In this document: positions 8,222 to 17,860 of the stretch, piece by piece
Numbering within the stretch: the stretch's first letter is position 1
How the letters are laid out: each line of letters starts with the position of its first letter
The notes under the pieces: model-generated
Seen by the model: only the letters and a program-made list of their open reading frames with translations
What the model was told of the DNA's origin: nothing
Databases searched by the model: none
DNA from: Bacteroidota bacterium
GTDB taxonomy: Bacteria > Bacteroidota > Bacteroidia > Flavobacteriales > Flavobacteriaceae
Assembly: GCA_022562895.1 (NCBI GenBank)
Contig: JADFOK010000018.1
Span: 1-52,821, forward strand
DNA: 52,821 nt
Reading direction: 5' to 3'
Program-made: the position numbers and the translations under genes

Positions 8222-10069
8222 TTAATTGTTATGAATAACTATTTTATAGTTTACATCAATATTTTCGAGAGTGATGAGTTTCACTAAATAAACTCCGTCA
8301 CTAAGATTGGCAGTAGAGAATGTAAAATTCCTACTAGTTCCAATATTTGATTTATTCACAACTAATTTACCAGTCATATCAAATATATGAGCAGTTATAA
8401 TATCGTAGCCTTCTGGGTTAGAAATCTCAAGTTGTTTCACAGGATTGTTTTGGAAAAAACCAAAAGAACTTCTAACATTATTTTCTAATTCATTCCCCAC
8501 TAAATTTGGTGTTATTACATCACTTGGTCCTCTAAATACTATAAAAAATCTATCATCATATTCTCCTGCAGGCAATAATAGTTGAGCCTCTTTTCCACCC
8601 GTAATTTTTTGATAGGTATTTTCAAGACGATCAAATAAATAAGCAGCGTTACTAATATTTATTTCTTCAACTGCTTTTACAGAAAATTTAAATTGTTGAT
8701 CCAGTTCAAAAGTAATGGGTATTCTTTTACCAATTTCAAAAGGTACAGTTTGAATAACATAAGGTTTTCTATCATTATCAGGTCCAATTGGGAAATAAGC
8801 TTCGGCAGTTGCATCCATTGGATGTCTTGCATCAAAGCCTCGGTCATAACCATCAGTTGCTTCATTCGAAAAAGCTAATATCATATCTCTATAATGACTA
8901 TCACCAAATATTGTGTGAATGCGTATTAATGGTAATTGATTATTTGGAATAGTAGGAGTAATTCCACCAGATGCACTTCCACTAGAATTAGAATTACCAC
9001 CTGTTGGAGTCCTAAATTGAGAGTTGTTTGCAACTCCTTCAACTATATATCTTCTATGCTCGTTTTTGATAGTAAAAGAGCCATTAGGAGCTGATGCTCC
9101 GGGATATACCATGAAGCCTTGTCCAATAGGAGCAAATCGTCTTTGAATCAGACCACCGTCACCAGTTTGGCCTCCAGATGGATTTCCTCCTTGATCGTAA
9201 TTTAAAAAAGGTGCAAAGGTGTACAAGCCTGGTGTAAACCCATTATAATCACTACCTCCAGGAGTCCAAACCCCGTATCCTCCTTTATTTCTTGTATATA
9301 GGTGTGAATCTACGGATCTATCTTCATCCCAAAACCTAAAAGATTCAATATCTTCATTGCCTGTCTCATAAAAAACTCTGTTAAGATCAAGCGCTGAAGG
9401 GTACGGGTTTCCGGAAAGTGTACTTTTATTTGCCGTCAATGATACTGTCATATCGCCATTATTTGGACGGCCTCTAAAATCGTATTTTTGATTATGGTTG
9501 GTAGTACCTACTCCCTTCATGATAAAACCATAACCAGGGATTACATTGTTATTCGTTTCTGCACCTAATGCGGTCCAGGGACCACCAGCCGGATAACGAT
9601 ACATCCATCTTCTTGATATGGTTAATGGTGATTCTATTCCGTTCACACCACCTAAAGTTAATGTAACGTTAGAATCAGTCTCCGTTATTGAATCATGGAT
9701 CCTTAATATACCGAAGTTTTCATTTCCACTACCTGTAATATAGTTTCCAACAGGAGAACCCCAGAATGTATAATCCCAGGCGTCATCATCAGGAGTATTT
9801 TGAATTACAGATATAAAACCTGTTCCACTATTTGCAGATGCAGGAGTGCCTTGTATTAATTGTGCTTGCTCGCGTAAATAAATACTAGCCTCTGTCGTTG
9901 CATCAAAAGTGTTAGCTACAAGATTAATCTCTCCTTCCACAAACAATACTCCATCGGTTACATAAATGTAAGAATCTGTTGATGTTGAAGTATTAGGCGT
10001 AACATACAATTGCGAATACGCAATAGAAGACATTAATAAAAATGCTGTAAAAAATAGTAGGTTTCTCAT
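8222..10069 (-). CDS. Secreted protein with type IX sorting domain
   Basis: A 615-residue protein. I start it at the ATG at 10067-10069; a TTG two codons upstream is possible. A signal peptide (MRNLLFFTAFLLMSSIAYSQ) is followed by a long beta-rich body with a Gly/Ser/Asn-rich stretch near 355-375. The last ~80 residues form a type A sorting domain (QNNPVKQLEIS, IFDMTGKLVVNKS, LSDGVYLVKL), recognised by the type IX secretion system for export and surface attachment. The body has no recognisable enzyme motif and is probably a surface or adhesion protein. PorQ at 35225 belongs to the system that would process it. Confidence 0.87.
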   Translation of the reverse strand: MRNLLFFTAFLLMSSIAYSQLYVTPNTSTSTDSYIYVTDGVLFVEGEINLVANTFDATTEASIYLREQAQLIQGTPASANSGTGFISVIQNTPDDDAWDYTFWGSPVGNYITGSGNENFGILRIHDSITETDSNVTLTLGGVNGIESPLTISRRWMYRYPAGGPWTALGAETNNNVIPGYGFIMKGVGTTNHNQKYDFRGRPNNGDMTVSLTANKSTLSGNPYPSALDLNRVFYETGNEDIESFRFWDEDRSVDSHLYTRNKGGYGVWTPGGSDYNGFTPGLYTFAPFLNYDQGGNPSGGQTGDGGLIQRRFAPIGQGFMVYPGASAPNGSFTIKNEHRRYIVEGVANNSQFRTPTGGNSNSSGSASGGITPTIPNNQLPLIRIHTIFGDSHYRDMILAFSNEATDGYDRGFDARHPMDATAEAYFPIGPDNDRKPYVIQTVPFEIGKRIPITFELDQQFKFSVKAVEEINISNAAYLFDRLENTYQKITGGKEAQLLLPAGEYDDRFFIVFRGPSDVITPNLVGNELENNVRSSFGFFQNNPVKQLEISNPEGYDIITAHIFDMTGKLVVNKSNIGTSRNFTFSTANLSDGVYLVKLITLENIDVNYKIVIHNN

Positions 10070-10229
10070 AATCAAATTATTTGAAAGTGATTTTCGGGGT
10101 AAAATTACTTTATTTATAATAGCTAAAATTAGTATAATTATTGGATAATACCAGAAAAAATGACAAAAATCATATATTTAATGATCTTAATTAGTAACAG
10201 AATAATCTTATTTTTAGTAATCTAAAGGC

Positions 10230-10237
10230 TATTTTTG
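10230..10237 (+). promoter_or_regulatory. -7 element upstream of the Smr gene
   Basis: TATTTTTG matches TAnnTTTG and lies 22 bp before the ATG at 10260. No convincing TTG is found at -33, so support is partial. Confidence 0.35.
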
Positions 10238-10259
10238 TAAGAAATTTCAATATTTTGTA

Positions 10260-10808
10260 ATGAAAATTGGCGATAAAGTTTCGGTATTAGATGATACTAT
10301 AACAGGAGTTATTACAGGTATACACAAAGATGTTGTTTCAGTTTTAACTACAGATGATTTTATAATGCAATACGCTAAAAATGAGCTCATTATCATAAAT
10401 AACTTTTTTTTTAAAGAGGTAATGTTATCTAAAGACATTTCTGATATTATTTCAGAAAAAGAAACAAAAAAAGTAATAAAATCTAAGCGAATAAAGCCAA
10501 AAAAACGATCTGTATCACTTATGGAAGTTGATTTGCATATTCATCAATTAATTACAAAATTTAAAGGACTAAATAATCACGAAATTCTTACGATACAGTT
10601 GGAAACTGTTAAAAAACAGTTAGATTTTGCAATAATGAAAAAAATACAGAGAATTGTCTTTATTCATGGGGTAGGAGAAGGGGTTTTACGTATGGAATTA
10701 GAATTTTTATTAAAAAGATATGAAAATGTTAAATATTATGATGCAGATTATCAAAAATATGGAGTTGGTGCAACAGAAGTTTATATTTTTCAGAAAAAAA
10801 ACACCTGA
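10260..10808 (+). CDS. Smr domain protein (DUF2027-like N-terminus)
   Basis: A 182-residue protein. An N-terminal beta-barrel-like segment (1-55, KIGDKVSVLDDTITGVITGI) is followed by a basic linker and a C-terminal Smr domain (about 95-180). The Smr domain carries VDLHIHQL and the loop HGVGEGVLR, ending in GATEVYIF. Smr domains occur in MutS2 and nick or cleave DNA or RNA; standalone bacterial copies are probably nucleases or RNA-binding proteins. The MutS2 ATPase part is absent. It ends 3 bp from the convergent lipoprotein gene. Confidence 0.82.
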   Translation: MKIGDKVSVLDDTITGVITGIHKDVVSVLTTDDFIMQYAKNELIIINNFFFKEVMLSKDISDIISEKETKKVIKSKRIKPKKRSVSLMEVDLHIHQLITKFKGLNNHEILTIQLETVKKQLDFAIMKKIQRIVFIHGVGEGVLRMELEFLLKRYENVKYYDADYQKYGVGATEVYIFQKKNT

Positions 10809-10811
10809 TAT

Positions 10812-11690
10812 TCAAAACGGCGGGGTAATTATTACCTCCAAATTTAATACATCTTCTATATTCCCAATATCCATAGTTTCCTGAGTAATTTGTTCTTCAC
10901 CATTTATTAACACTAAATTAGAAAGTATGAGTGAAATATCACTTTTAAGGTTATAGGTATGAGTTCTGTATTCATCGATTATGGTTTCTGTAGTGATATT
11001 AGGATTGAGATAATCTGCTCCAACAGAAGGATCGGTAATATCGTTGGTTGGGTCTAAATCTCCGTTTGTATCCTCATATCGAGTTAGCGTTCCATCACCG
11101 TCGTCGTCGTCGTCTAAATAATCAGGGGTGCCATCCTTATCTGTATCTTGAGGTGTTTTACTTATGCCATTAAGAAAGTCCGTCCCTAATTCAATAATAG
11201 TGGGTACGTTGTCTCCATCGTCATCTTCGTCATAAAAATCTAATAAACTGTCTTCATCTGTATCCAATGAACTAGTTGAATCCTCAACAATACCATCCAT
11301 ATCGTCTAAAGTTACATCAGTTACAAGTGTTGCTTCACCAGAAGATCCAATGAATTCTGTAATAACATCTGGACTAATAGGAGGAATACTGTTACAAAAA
11401 TAGCTATTTGTTATATCGCCGTTGTAAATTCTATAATTTACAATGTTTGAAGTGCCATTTAGTACAAAAACCCTTGAGCCTGACTCTATAAATAAAATAT
11501 CTGAAGTACCTAAACTTAGTGAAATACTTTCTGAAGTATTATTATTTATCTTAAAAAAAATATAGTTGCCGGGACCACCACAATTATTTAAATTTGCCTC
11601 ATCAAAATTGAAAGTAGTAACAATTATATCGCCATCATCACAGGCCAAAAAAAAGCCTGAAAGTATTAAAAAACAAATTAGCGTTTTCAT
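10812..11690 (-). CDS. Lipoprotein with Asp-rich calcium-binding (thrombospondin type 3-like) repeats
   Basis: A 292-residue protein started at the ATG at 11688-11690, where a lipoprotein signal begins (MKTLICFLILSGFFLAC, lipid Cys at 17). The N-terminal domain is beta-rich. Between about 140 and 225 are repeats of the DxDxDGxxD kind (DTDEDSLLDFYDEDDDGD, DTDKDGTPDYLDDDDDGDG), typical of calcium-binding thrombospondin type 3 modules. They are encoded partly by a CGT trinucleotide run at 11099-11111. A C-terminal beta region follows. Similar proteins are common in flavobacterial envelopes and their function is unknown. Confidence 0.75.
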   Translation of the reverse strand: MKTLICFLILSGFFLACDDGDIIVTTFNFDEANLNNCGGPGNYIFFKINNNTSESISLSLGTSDILFIESGSRVFVLNGTSNIVNYRIYNGDITNSYFCNSIPPISPDVITEFIGSSGEATLVTDVTLDDMDGIVEDSTSSLDTDEDSLLDFYDEDDDGDNVPTIIELGTDFLNGISKTPQDTDKDGTPDYLDDDDDGDGTLTRYEDTNGDLDPTNDITDPSVGADYLNPNITTETIIDEYRTHTYNLKSDISLILSNLVLINGEEQITQETMDIGNIEDVLNLEVIITPPF

Positions 11691-11759
11691 AAGTTTTTTA
11701 GGATAAATCCAATGATCACAAAGTAACAAATTTCTTAACAATGAAACTATAATAAAACG

Positions 11760-11767
11760 TATTTTTG
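11760..11767 (+). promoter_or_regulatory. -7 element abutting the cysteine desulfurase start
   Basis: TATTTTTG matches TAnnTTTG and ends only six bases before the ATG at 11774. The predicted transcript would have almost no leader. No clear -33 TTG is present. Confidence 0.35.
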
Positions 11768-11773
11768 AGCCAT

Positions 11774-12922
11774 ATGAAAAATATATATTTTGATAATGCG
11801 GCAACCACTCAAATTCGAGATGAGGTAACTCAATGTATTTCAGATGTGTTAAAAAATGAATATGGAAATCCTTCTTCTACTCACGCTATTGGAAGATCGT
11901 CTAAGTCTCTTCTTGAAAATTGTAGAAGAGAAATTGCCGATCATTTTAATGTTTCTGCATCCGAGATTATTTTTACTTCAGGTGGGACCGAAGCAGATAA
12001 TTTAGTTATTAATAGTTGTGTTAGAGATTTAGGTGTTACCCGGATTATCACGAGTAAAATTGAACATCATGCTGTAATGCATACCATTAAGGAACTTCAA
12101 AATAAGTATAAGTTACAAGTAGAATATGTGACATTGGATCAATATGGTATGATAAATTATGATCATTTAGAAACCCTGCTAAGTGATACTACTCACAGAT
12201 CATTAGTTAGTTTAATGCATATTAATAATGAGGTTGGCAATATTTTGGATCTAAAACGAGTGGCTGATTTGTGTAAAAGATATACTACTTTATTTCATAG
12301 TGATATTGTTCAATCGGTTGGTCATTATCAACTGGATTTTTCTGAAATTAATATAGATTTTGCGGCAGTAGCTGCTCATAAATTTCATGGCCCTAAAGGT
12401 GTCGGTTTTGCTTATATTCGTAAAAACACAGGCTTAAAACCTCTTATTTTTGGAGGCGAACAAGAACGGGGATTACGAGCAGGTACTGAAGCTGTATATG
12501 CAATTGCAGGATTAGCAAAAGCCTTAGAAATATCATATCAAAATTTAGAAAAAGAAAAAAACTATATAACCGAGATCAAAGATTATTTTAAAGAAAGAAT
12601 ACAAATAGAAATACCTCTCGTAAGATTCAATGGTCTTTGTCATGATAACTCAAAAAGCACTTACACACTTTTAAACGTTTGTCTTCCTATTTCTCCAGAA
12701 AAATCCTTAATGCTTCTTTTTCAGCTTGATTTAAAGGGAATTGCCTGTTCAAAAGGCAGTGCATGCCAAAGCGGAAGTATTGCTGCTTCTCATGTTCTGA
12801 AAGAAATACTCTCTGAGGAAGAATTACAAAAACCTTCTATTCGATTTTCTTTTTCATCCTTTAACACCAAAGATGAAGTTGATTATGTGGTTAATGTGCT
12901 TAAAGAGTTTATTGAAAATTAA
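11774..12922 (+). CDS. Cysteine desulfurase (NifS/IscS family)
   Basis: A 382-residue class V PLP enzyme that takes sulfur from cysteine for Fe-S clusters or tRNA thiolation. It starts YFDNAATT, carries the aldimine Lys in AAHKFHGPKGVGF (about 200), and has the mobile catalytic Cys in CSKGSACQSGS (about 328). That Cys loop identifies the IscS/NifS group rather than SufS. I chose the ATG at 11774 over a TTG three codons upstream because homologues begin MKxxYFDNAATT. No iscU or other cluster-assembly gene is adjacent, so it is a stand-alone copy. It converges on the TonB receptor gene with a 3-bp gap. Confidence 0.9.
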   Translation: MKNIYFDNAATTQIRDEVTQCISDVLKNEYGNPSSTHAIGRSSKSLLENCRREIADHFNVSASEIIFTSGGTEADNLVINSCVRDLGVTRIITSKIEHHAVMHTIKELQNKYKLQVEYVTLDQYGMINYDHLETLLSDTTHRSLVSLMHINNEVGNILDLKRVADLCKRYTTLFHSDIVQSVGHYQLDFSEINIDFAAVAAHKFHGPKGVGFAYIRKNTGLKPLIFGGEQERGLRAGTEAVYAIAGLAKALEISYQNLEKEKNYITEIKDYFKERIQIEIPLVRFNGLCHDNSKSTYTLLNVCLPISPEKSLMLLFQLDLKGIACSKGSACQSGSIAASHVLKEILSEEELQKPSIRFSFSSFNTKDEVDYVVNVLKEFIEN

Positions 12923-12925
12923 TAT

Positions 12926-15388
12926 TTAAAACTTCATAGTCGCTCTTACGTTAAAAACACGAGGAGTTAAATAGTTAGGAATTGCATATTGTACTTTAGT
13001 ATAAATATCTCTAACAAATGTATTTGTAATTGAGTTTTGTACATCAAAAATATTAAAGATTTCTACCCCAAGCGATAATTCCTTAAATGGTTTTAACCAA
13101 CCGCTATTTCTTAGCTTTTTCTCATCTATCAATACATACGAAACTCCTATATCTACTCTTTTATAATCGGGTAATCTTGTTTGAAAATCGTAAGGATCTG
13201 CATAACTTGGAGAACCTCCCGGTAACCCGGTATTATAAGTTAAATTCAGGTATAATTTTAAATCTGGAATTACTTTTACATAATCTTGAAAAAGTACGTT
13301 AAAATTAAGACGTTGATCTGTCGGGCGAAAAATATAACCTCTATTATCAATATTTTCTTTGGTTTTTAGAAAGCCAATACTCACCCAACTTTCGGTTCCA
13401 GGAACGAATTCTCCTGCCAATCTTAAATCTACACCATAAGCATAAGCTATTGCATTATTCTTTGCACGATAACGTATTCTTACATTTTCTATGGTATACG
13501 GATTTACATCTGTTAGGGATTTGTAATATATCTCCGAATTTAAAGTAAAAGGACGTCCCCATAGGTCGAAACTATAATCATTTCCAAAAACTATATGAAC
13601 CGACTGTTGTGCCTTTACATTTGGTATAACTGTACCCGTTGAGTCTCGTAATTCTCTGTAAAAGGGAGGTTGATGATAAAGCCCTCCAGAAAGCCTGAAA
13701 AGCATGTCCATATCCCATTCAGGCTTTAATGCAACTTGTGCCCGTGGGCTGAACACGGTTTGAGAATTACTTGTAATACCCTCACCACTAACTGTCCAGT
13801 TATGTACTCTTACACCAGCATTAAGCCATACCTCATTAGAACCCATTGTAGTTCTTCGGCTCCATTGCGCATATCCGGAAATACGGTTTATTTGTACATC
13901 ATTAGTAGCACGAATAGAAGTAAAAGGTACTAAAGGAGAGGTAAAAGGATCATAGGGTTGGTTATTTGTAAAATCACCTATAATAGGGCGAATAGAGAAC
14001 CCTGCAGAGTCAATAATTTCAAATTCCTGAATGCGGTCTCGAATATCTTCATGGGTATATTTAACACCGTATTCAATATTATCATCTTCTATCGATATAT
14101 TTCCTTTATTCTCTACATTTATAATTAGTGCGTCTAAGTCGTTACGGGCATGAGTGAGTTGAGAACCTATACCTTCTGTAAACTCTACTTCGCCTAAATC
14201 TTCATCACCAATATTAGTGTTTACTTCACCCAAACGATATTGTGCTAAAATATCAAAGTATTCTTGTTCTTGTGTTTGATAAATAGAAACAATAAATTTA
14301 GCGGTATAATTCTCAGAAACAACATAAGTTGCTTTAAGTGCTCCAAAATAAGTATCATAACGATCCTCTTCTTGTCCTTCATAAAAAATAAGTAATGCAA
14401 TAGGATCAGCTAAAGTTCCAAAATTGGTTTGTCGTGTCAATGGTTCATAGCTATAATTATTTACAGAGATGGTGCCTAAAAAACCTAATTCAAATTTATT
14501 TGTGAATTTATAAGACAAATACGTTTGAGCATCTACAAAAGTTGGTTTGTAGTTGGTTTCCGTTTCTTTGGCATTTACAAACAGACTATTATCGCGGTAA
14601 CGAAGACCTATAATACTGGATAAACGACCATTTTTTGAAATTCCCCCTGCAGAAACACTTGCACCCAATAGGCTTAGGTCAGCTGAAGCAGAAAATTGTA
14701 CAGGTTTGCGGTAGGTAATATCTAATACTGAAGACATTTTGTCTCCATATTTAGCTTGAAAACCTCCAGCTGAAAAATCTACTTTATAAGTTAAATCAGA
14801 ATTTACAAAGCTTAATCCTTCCTGTTGACCACTTCTTATCAAAAAAGGGCGATACACTTCTACTTCGTTTATATAGACTAAGTTTTCATCATAGTTTCCA
14901 CCTCTTACGGAATATTGAGTGCTTAACTCATTGTTTCCACTAACACCTGGAAGTGATTTCAATAAATTTTCAACCCCAGCATTGGCGCCGGGGATTTTTC
15001 TTATTGTTTCTGGTGTTATGGATGTAATTCCCTCCACTCTTTTATTTTCCCTTCCCTTAATAATAACAGTAGCAATTTGTTCAACATCTGTTTTCATTAC
15101 AGGATTAAATTCATAATCCTCATTAGGGTCTAGATTTACAGTTATCTGGACATTTTTATTGCTTATGTGAGAAAATGTGATAGTTACATCTTGGTTTGAG
15201 GGGATTTCAAGTAAATAATAACCGTTAAAATCGGTTAGAGTTCCAGATACATTGTAGGTTACATTAACTCCGGATAATGGAACATTAGATTCGTCTAAAA
15301 TCACTCCTTTTATAGTTGCGTTTTGTGCTAAAAGAGTACCGGTTGTGACAAAAAATAGAAATAGGGAGGTTAAAGTAGAAGTCTTCAA
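12926..15388 (-). CDS. TonB-dependent outer membrane receptor
   Basis: An 820-residue protein. Signal peptide (1-21), a carboxypeptidase-regulatory-like beta domain (about 24-100, IKGVILDESNVPLSGVNV), a plug domain (about 115-225, IPGANAGVENLLKSLPGVSG and YSVRGGNYDENLVYIN), then a 22-strand-type barrel ending in FNVRATMKF. It takes up an unidentified ligand across the outer membrane with TonB energy. No SusD gene accompanies it, so it is not a classical polysaccharide-utilisation pair. It starts 9 bp after the M23 peptidase gene, so the two are probably cotranscribed. Confidence 0.9.
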   Translation of the reverse strand: MKTSTLTSLFLFFVTTGTLLAQNATIKGVILDESNVPLSGVNVTYNVSGTLTDFNGYYLLEIPSNQDVTITFSHISNKNVQITVNLDPNEDYEFNPVMKTDVEQIATVIIKGRENKRVEGITSITPETIRKIPGANAGVENLLKSLPGVSGNNELSTQYSVRGGNYDENLVYINEVEVYRPFLIRSGQQEGLSFVNSDLTYKVDFSAGGFQAKYGDKMSSVLDITYRKPVQFSASADLSLLGASVSAGGISKNGRLSSIIGLRYRDNSLFVNAKETETNYKPTFVDAQTYLSYKFTNKFELGFLGTISVNNYSYEPLTRQTNFGTLADPIALLIFYEGQEEDRYDTYFGALKATYVVSENYTAKFIVSIYQTQEQEYFDILAQYRLGEVNTNIGDEDLGEVEFTEGIGSQLTHARNDLDALIINVENKGNISIEDDNIEYGVKYTHEDIRDRIQEFEIIDSAGFSIRPIIGDFTNNQPYDPFTSPLVPFTSIRATNDVQINRISGYAQWSRRTTMGSNEVWLNAGVRVHNWTVSGEGITSNSQTVFSPRAQVALKPEWDMDMLFRLSGGLYHQPPFYRELRDSTGTVIPNVKAQQSVHIVFGNDYSFDLWGRPFTLNSEIYYKSLTDVNPYTIENVRIRYRAKNNAIAYAYGVDLRLAGEFVPGTESWVSIGFLKTKENIDNRGYIFRPTDQRLNFNVLFQDYVKVIPDLKLYLNLTYNTGLPGGSPSYADPYDFQTRLPDYKRVDIGVSYVLIDEKKLRNSGWLKPFKELSLGVEIFNIFDVQNSITNTFVRDIYTKVQYAIPNYLTPRVFNVRATMKF

Positions 15389-15397
15389 ATGTAAAAG

Positions 15398-17089
15398 TTA
15401 TGATTGTTTTCTGAAAAATGTTGCTTCAAATGTAGCATTATTTCCTACATTATCAACAACAATTACTTTCAAATTATTTTCCGAATCCAAAATTATGTTA
15501 TCGTCAAAATCATAGGTTAAAACGTCTTTTTTGTAATTATATTCCATCAATATGAAATTTCCGTTTATTGTGGCACGGTAGGAACTAATTCCGCTTAAAT
15601 CATCTTCAATTTTTACCTTAAGTGTATTGTTTTTGTTTAACCACTTTTTATCTGAAAAATTAACAGGTTTTATAGTTGGGGCTGTTGTATCTATTACTAA
15701 AACATAAGAACCAAGGGTTCGAGTTTTTGTAGAAAGTTTTGTTCCTTTTCTATAAGTAGTATTATAATAGGGTTCGCCTTTATAATTAATCCTTCCTAAA
15801 TACAACTTATCTAAATCAGACTCATTATAATTTGAAACATCTACGGTTATGGTAATATTTTTATGAACAGGAATAATATCTTCATGAACTTTTAGAGTAT
15901 CTCCTTTCACTTCTATATTTAAATAAGTATTTTCATAAAGACTGTTTGCTGGAATATACACACTAAATTTTCCTTTGGTGATTGAAGTGGCTTGGTCTGC
16001 ATAGATATAGTCTCCGTTTTTTTTATCGACAAAGGGATTAATAATATCCTGTTTTTTTCCTTTTATAGGAATTGAAATTAAAGTTTTATTTTTTTTGTAA
16101 TCTGTAATTTCTATTGTAAACACCGAAGTAAAACCTTCTTCAATTGTAATATAACCATCACTACTATTGCCATTTATAATACTTAATGGGTTGTTGTTTT
16201 GTCTAAATAATTTTTGTACACGAATTCTATTGGTTTTAAAGTATTTATAATCTATATATCTATTTAGATACCTGGTTTCGGCAAATGAAAATTTTTCAAA
16301 TAGAACATTAAATTTTTCTTCACCATTGTAAATAGTTTTTATATTGTAAACTCCGTTTTTATTTGAAGCACCATTTTGTTGGTCGTCTGTCGAAACTCCA
16401 AACCCGATTTTACCATAAGCAAATATATTTTCAGTTTTATATGAGCCATTTTTTTGCAGAATTAATCGCAATTTCACAAGGTTTTGTGATTTATTTATTT
16501 GAGAGTCTTCACTAATAGGATATACAAAGACACTATTTACTATGGGCTTTTTAGTGTCTGAAATATTTATCCCAAAAAGCATTGGGTTCATAGGTCTTGA
16601 TGAAACATCTCTAATTTCAAAATGTAAATGAGGACCACCACTACTTCCACTATTTCCTGTGAAGGCTATAAGTTCTCCCTTTTTTACAAGGAGTTGATTT
16701 TCATCCGGGAATAGTTCAAGTGTGAAAGTTTCTTTTTCATATTGGGTTTTTTTTACATACTCCTGAATGGCACCAGAATATTTTTGGAGATGTGCATAAA
16801 CTGTTGTATATCCATTGGGATGAAGGATATACAAAGCTTTTCCATATCCATAGTGAGAAATTTTAATCCTTTTAACATATCCATCTGCCGGAGCATACAC
16901 GGGAATTCCTTCTCTTTGTTGCGTTTTAATATCAAGCCCGCTGTGAAAATGGTCGCTACGTAATTCACCAAAATTACCTGAAAGGATCAACGGTATATCA
17001 ATAGGATTGTCAAAATAATTGTTTGGAATATTGTTTTGACTGTTAATAGTTCCACTAAAAAAGAGAAACAATAATAAAATATTTTTCAT
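15398..17089 (-). CDS. M23 family metallopeptidase
   Basis: A 563-residue exported protein started at the ATG at 17087-17089, where the signal peptide begins (MKNILLLFLFFSGTINSQ). The M23 LytM-type zinc peptidase domain occupies about 30-175. It has the first ligands in RSDHFHSGLDIKT, the second-strand motif YTTVYAHL and the third ligand in GGPHLHFEIRD. All ligands are present, so it should be an active peptidoglycan endopeptidase. A long C-terminal beta-sandwich region (about 200-563) of unknown role follows. It precedes the TonB receptor gene, a pairing I recall as common in Flavobacteriaceae. Confidence 0.87.
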   Translation of the reverse strand: MKNILLLFLFFSGTINSQNNIPNNYFDNPIDIPLILSGNFGELRSDHFHSGLDIKTQQREGIPVYAPADGYVKRIKISHYGYGKALYILHPNGYTTVYAHLQKYSGAIQEYVKKTQYEKETFTLELFPDENQLLVKKGELIAFTGNSGSSGGPHLHFEIRDVSSRPMNPMLFGINISDTKKPIVNSVFVYPISEDSQINKSQNLVKLRLILQKNGSYKTENIFAYGKIGFGVSTDDQQNGASNKNGVYNIKTIYNGEEKFNVLFEKFSFAETRYLNRYIDYKYFKTNRIRVQKLFRQNNNPLSIINGNSSDGYITIEEGFTSVFTIEITDYKKNKTLISIPIKGKKQDIINPFVDKKNGDYIYADQATSITKGKFSVYIPANSLYENTYLNIEVKGDTLKVHEDIIPVHKNITITVDVSNYNESDLDKLYLGRINYKGEPYYNTTYRKGTKLSTKTRTLGSYVLVIDTTAPTIKPVNFSDKKWLNKNNTLKVKIEDDLSGISSYRATINGNFILMEYNYKKDVLTYDFDDNIILDSENNLKVIVVDNVGNNATFEATFFRKQS

Positions 17090-17205
17090 ATTGTAAAAAT
17101 AATAATACGTCATAAATAATAGGGGAGCGGGGGTTTTTTAACAAGATAGATTTTCAATAATACAAAAAATTAAAGAAAAAAGTAGGCTTTTCTACAACTG
17201 ATTGT

Positions 17206-17213
17206 TAACTTTG
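17206..17213 (+). promoter_or_regulatory. -7 element for the coiled-coil/zapA operon
   Basis: TAACTTTG fits TAnnTTTG and lies 26 bp before the ATG at 17240. A -33 TTG at the normal distance is missing, so this is a moderate match only. Confidence 0.35.
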
Positions 17214-17239
17214 TGTTAGAAGTATTGAATTAAATTTTA

Positions 17240-17530
17240 ATGAGTGATCTTTCAGAAGTAGTTGATTCTTTAGAAAATAGAATTAGCAATATGCTTCAGA
17301 ATTATAAAAATCTGAAGCATAATAAGCTAGAATTAGAAGAAGAATTAGCAGTTTTGAAATCGAAGCATAATCAAATTAATAAAGAAATTGATGAATGGCG
17401 TTCAACTTGTAACTCTTTGAAATTGGCAAATTCAATGCTTGGCAGCAACGAATATAAACGAGATACAAAGCTCAAAATAAACGCTTTAGTTCGGGAAATT
17501 GATAAATGTATCATTCAACTTTCCGAATAA
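17240..17530 (+). CDS. Small coiled-coil protein upstream of zapA (ZapB-like)
   Basis: A 96-residue protein that is almost all heptad-patterned alpha helix (about 3-60, LENRISNMLQNYKNLKHNK onward), with no membrane segment. The gene lies 9 bp before zapA and is probably cotranscribed with it. Similar short coiled-coil proteins sit at this place in many Bacteroidota. By analogy with ZapB, it may link ZapA at the division ring, but the assignment rests on position and architecture. Confidence 0.68.
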   Translation: MSDLSEVVDSLENRISNMLQNYKNLKHNKLELEEELAVLKSKHNQINKEIDEWRSTCNSLKLANSMLGSNEYKRDTKLKINALVREIDKCIIQLSE

Positions 17531-17539
17531 ATTGAAATA

Positions 17540-17830
17540 ATGTCAAACCAGTTAAAAATAAAACTATCAATTGCGGACCGGGTATATCCCTTAACGATAA
17601 ACCCAGATCAGGAAGAAGGTCTAAGGAAGGCAACTAAAAAGATAGAAGAAATGATTAAAAGGTTTGAAAAAAGTTATGCCGTACGGGATAAACAAGATGT
17701 ATTAGCTATGTCTGCATTGCAATTTGCAACCCAGGTAGAACAAAAAAAAATCGATACTAATGAAGAAAGTCAATATATTGAAGAAAAGCTTGATGCATTA
17801 AATCAATTGTTGATAGAGCATATATCTTAA
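17540..17830 (+). CDS. zapA: Cell division protein ZapA
   Basis: A 96-residue protein of the ZapA family, which crosslinks FtsZ filaments at midcell. The N-terminal globular part has the family pattern (KIKLSIADRVYPLTINPDQEEGL), then a long helix that forms the tetramer coiled coil (ATQVEQKKIDTNEESQYIEEK). The length is normal. It is followed by a rod-shaped RNA structure and then rny; a 6S RNA gene behind zapA is also the E. coli arrangement. Confidence 0.88.
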   Translation: MSNQLKIKLSIADRVYPLTINPDQEEGLRKATKKIEEMIKRFEKSYAVRDKQDVLAMSALQFATQVEQKKIDTNEESQYIEEKLDALNQLLIEHIS

Positions 17831-17860
17831 CGTTCTTTTAAATAAAATACAAAGGTTACT

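Noticed and set aside
17206..17240. Regulatory hairpin in the leader of the zapA operon
   Set aside because: The only inverted repeat nearby (GTAG/CTAC before 17200) has four base pairs, which is expected by chance.
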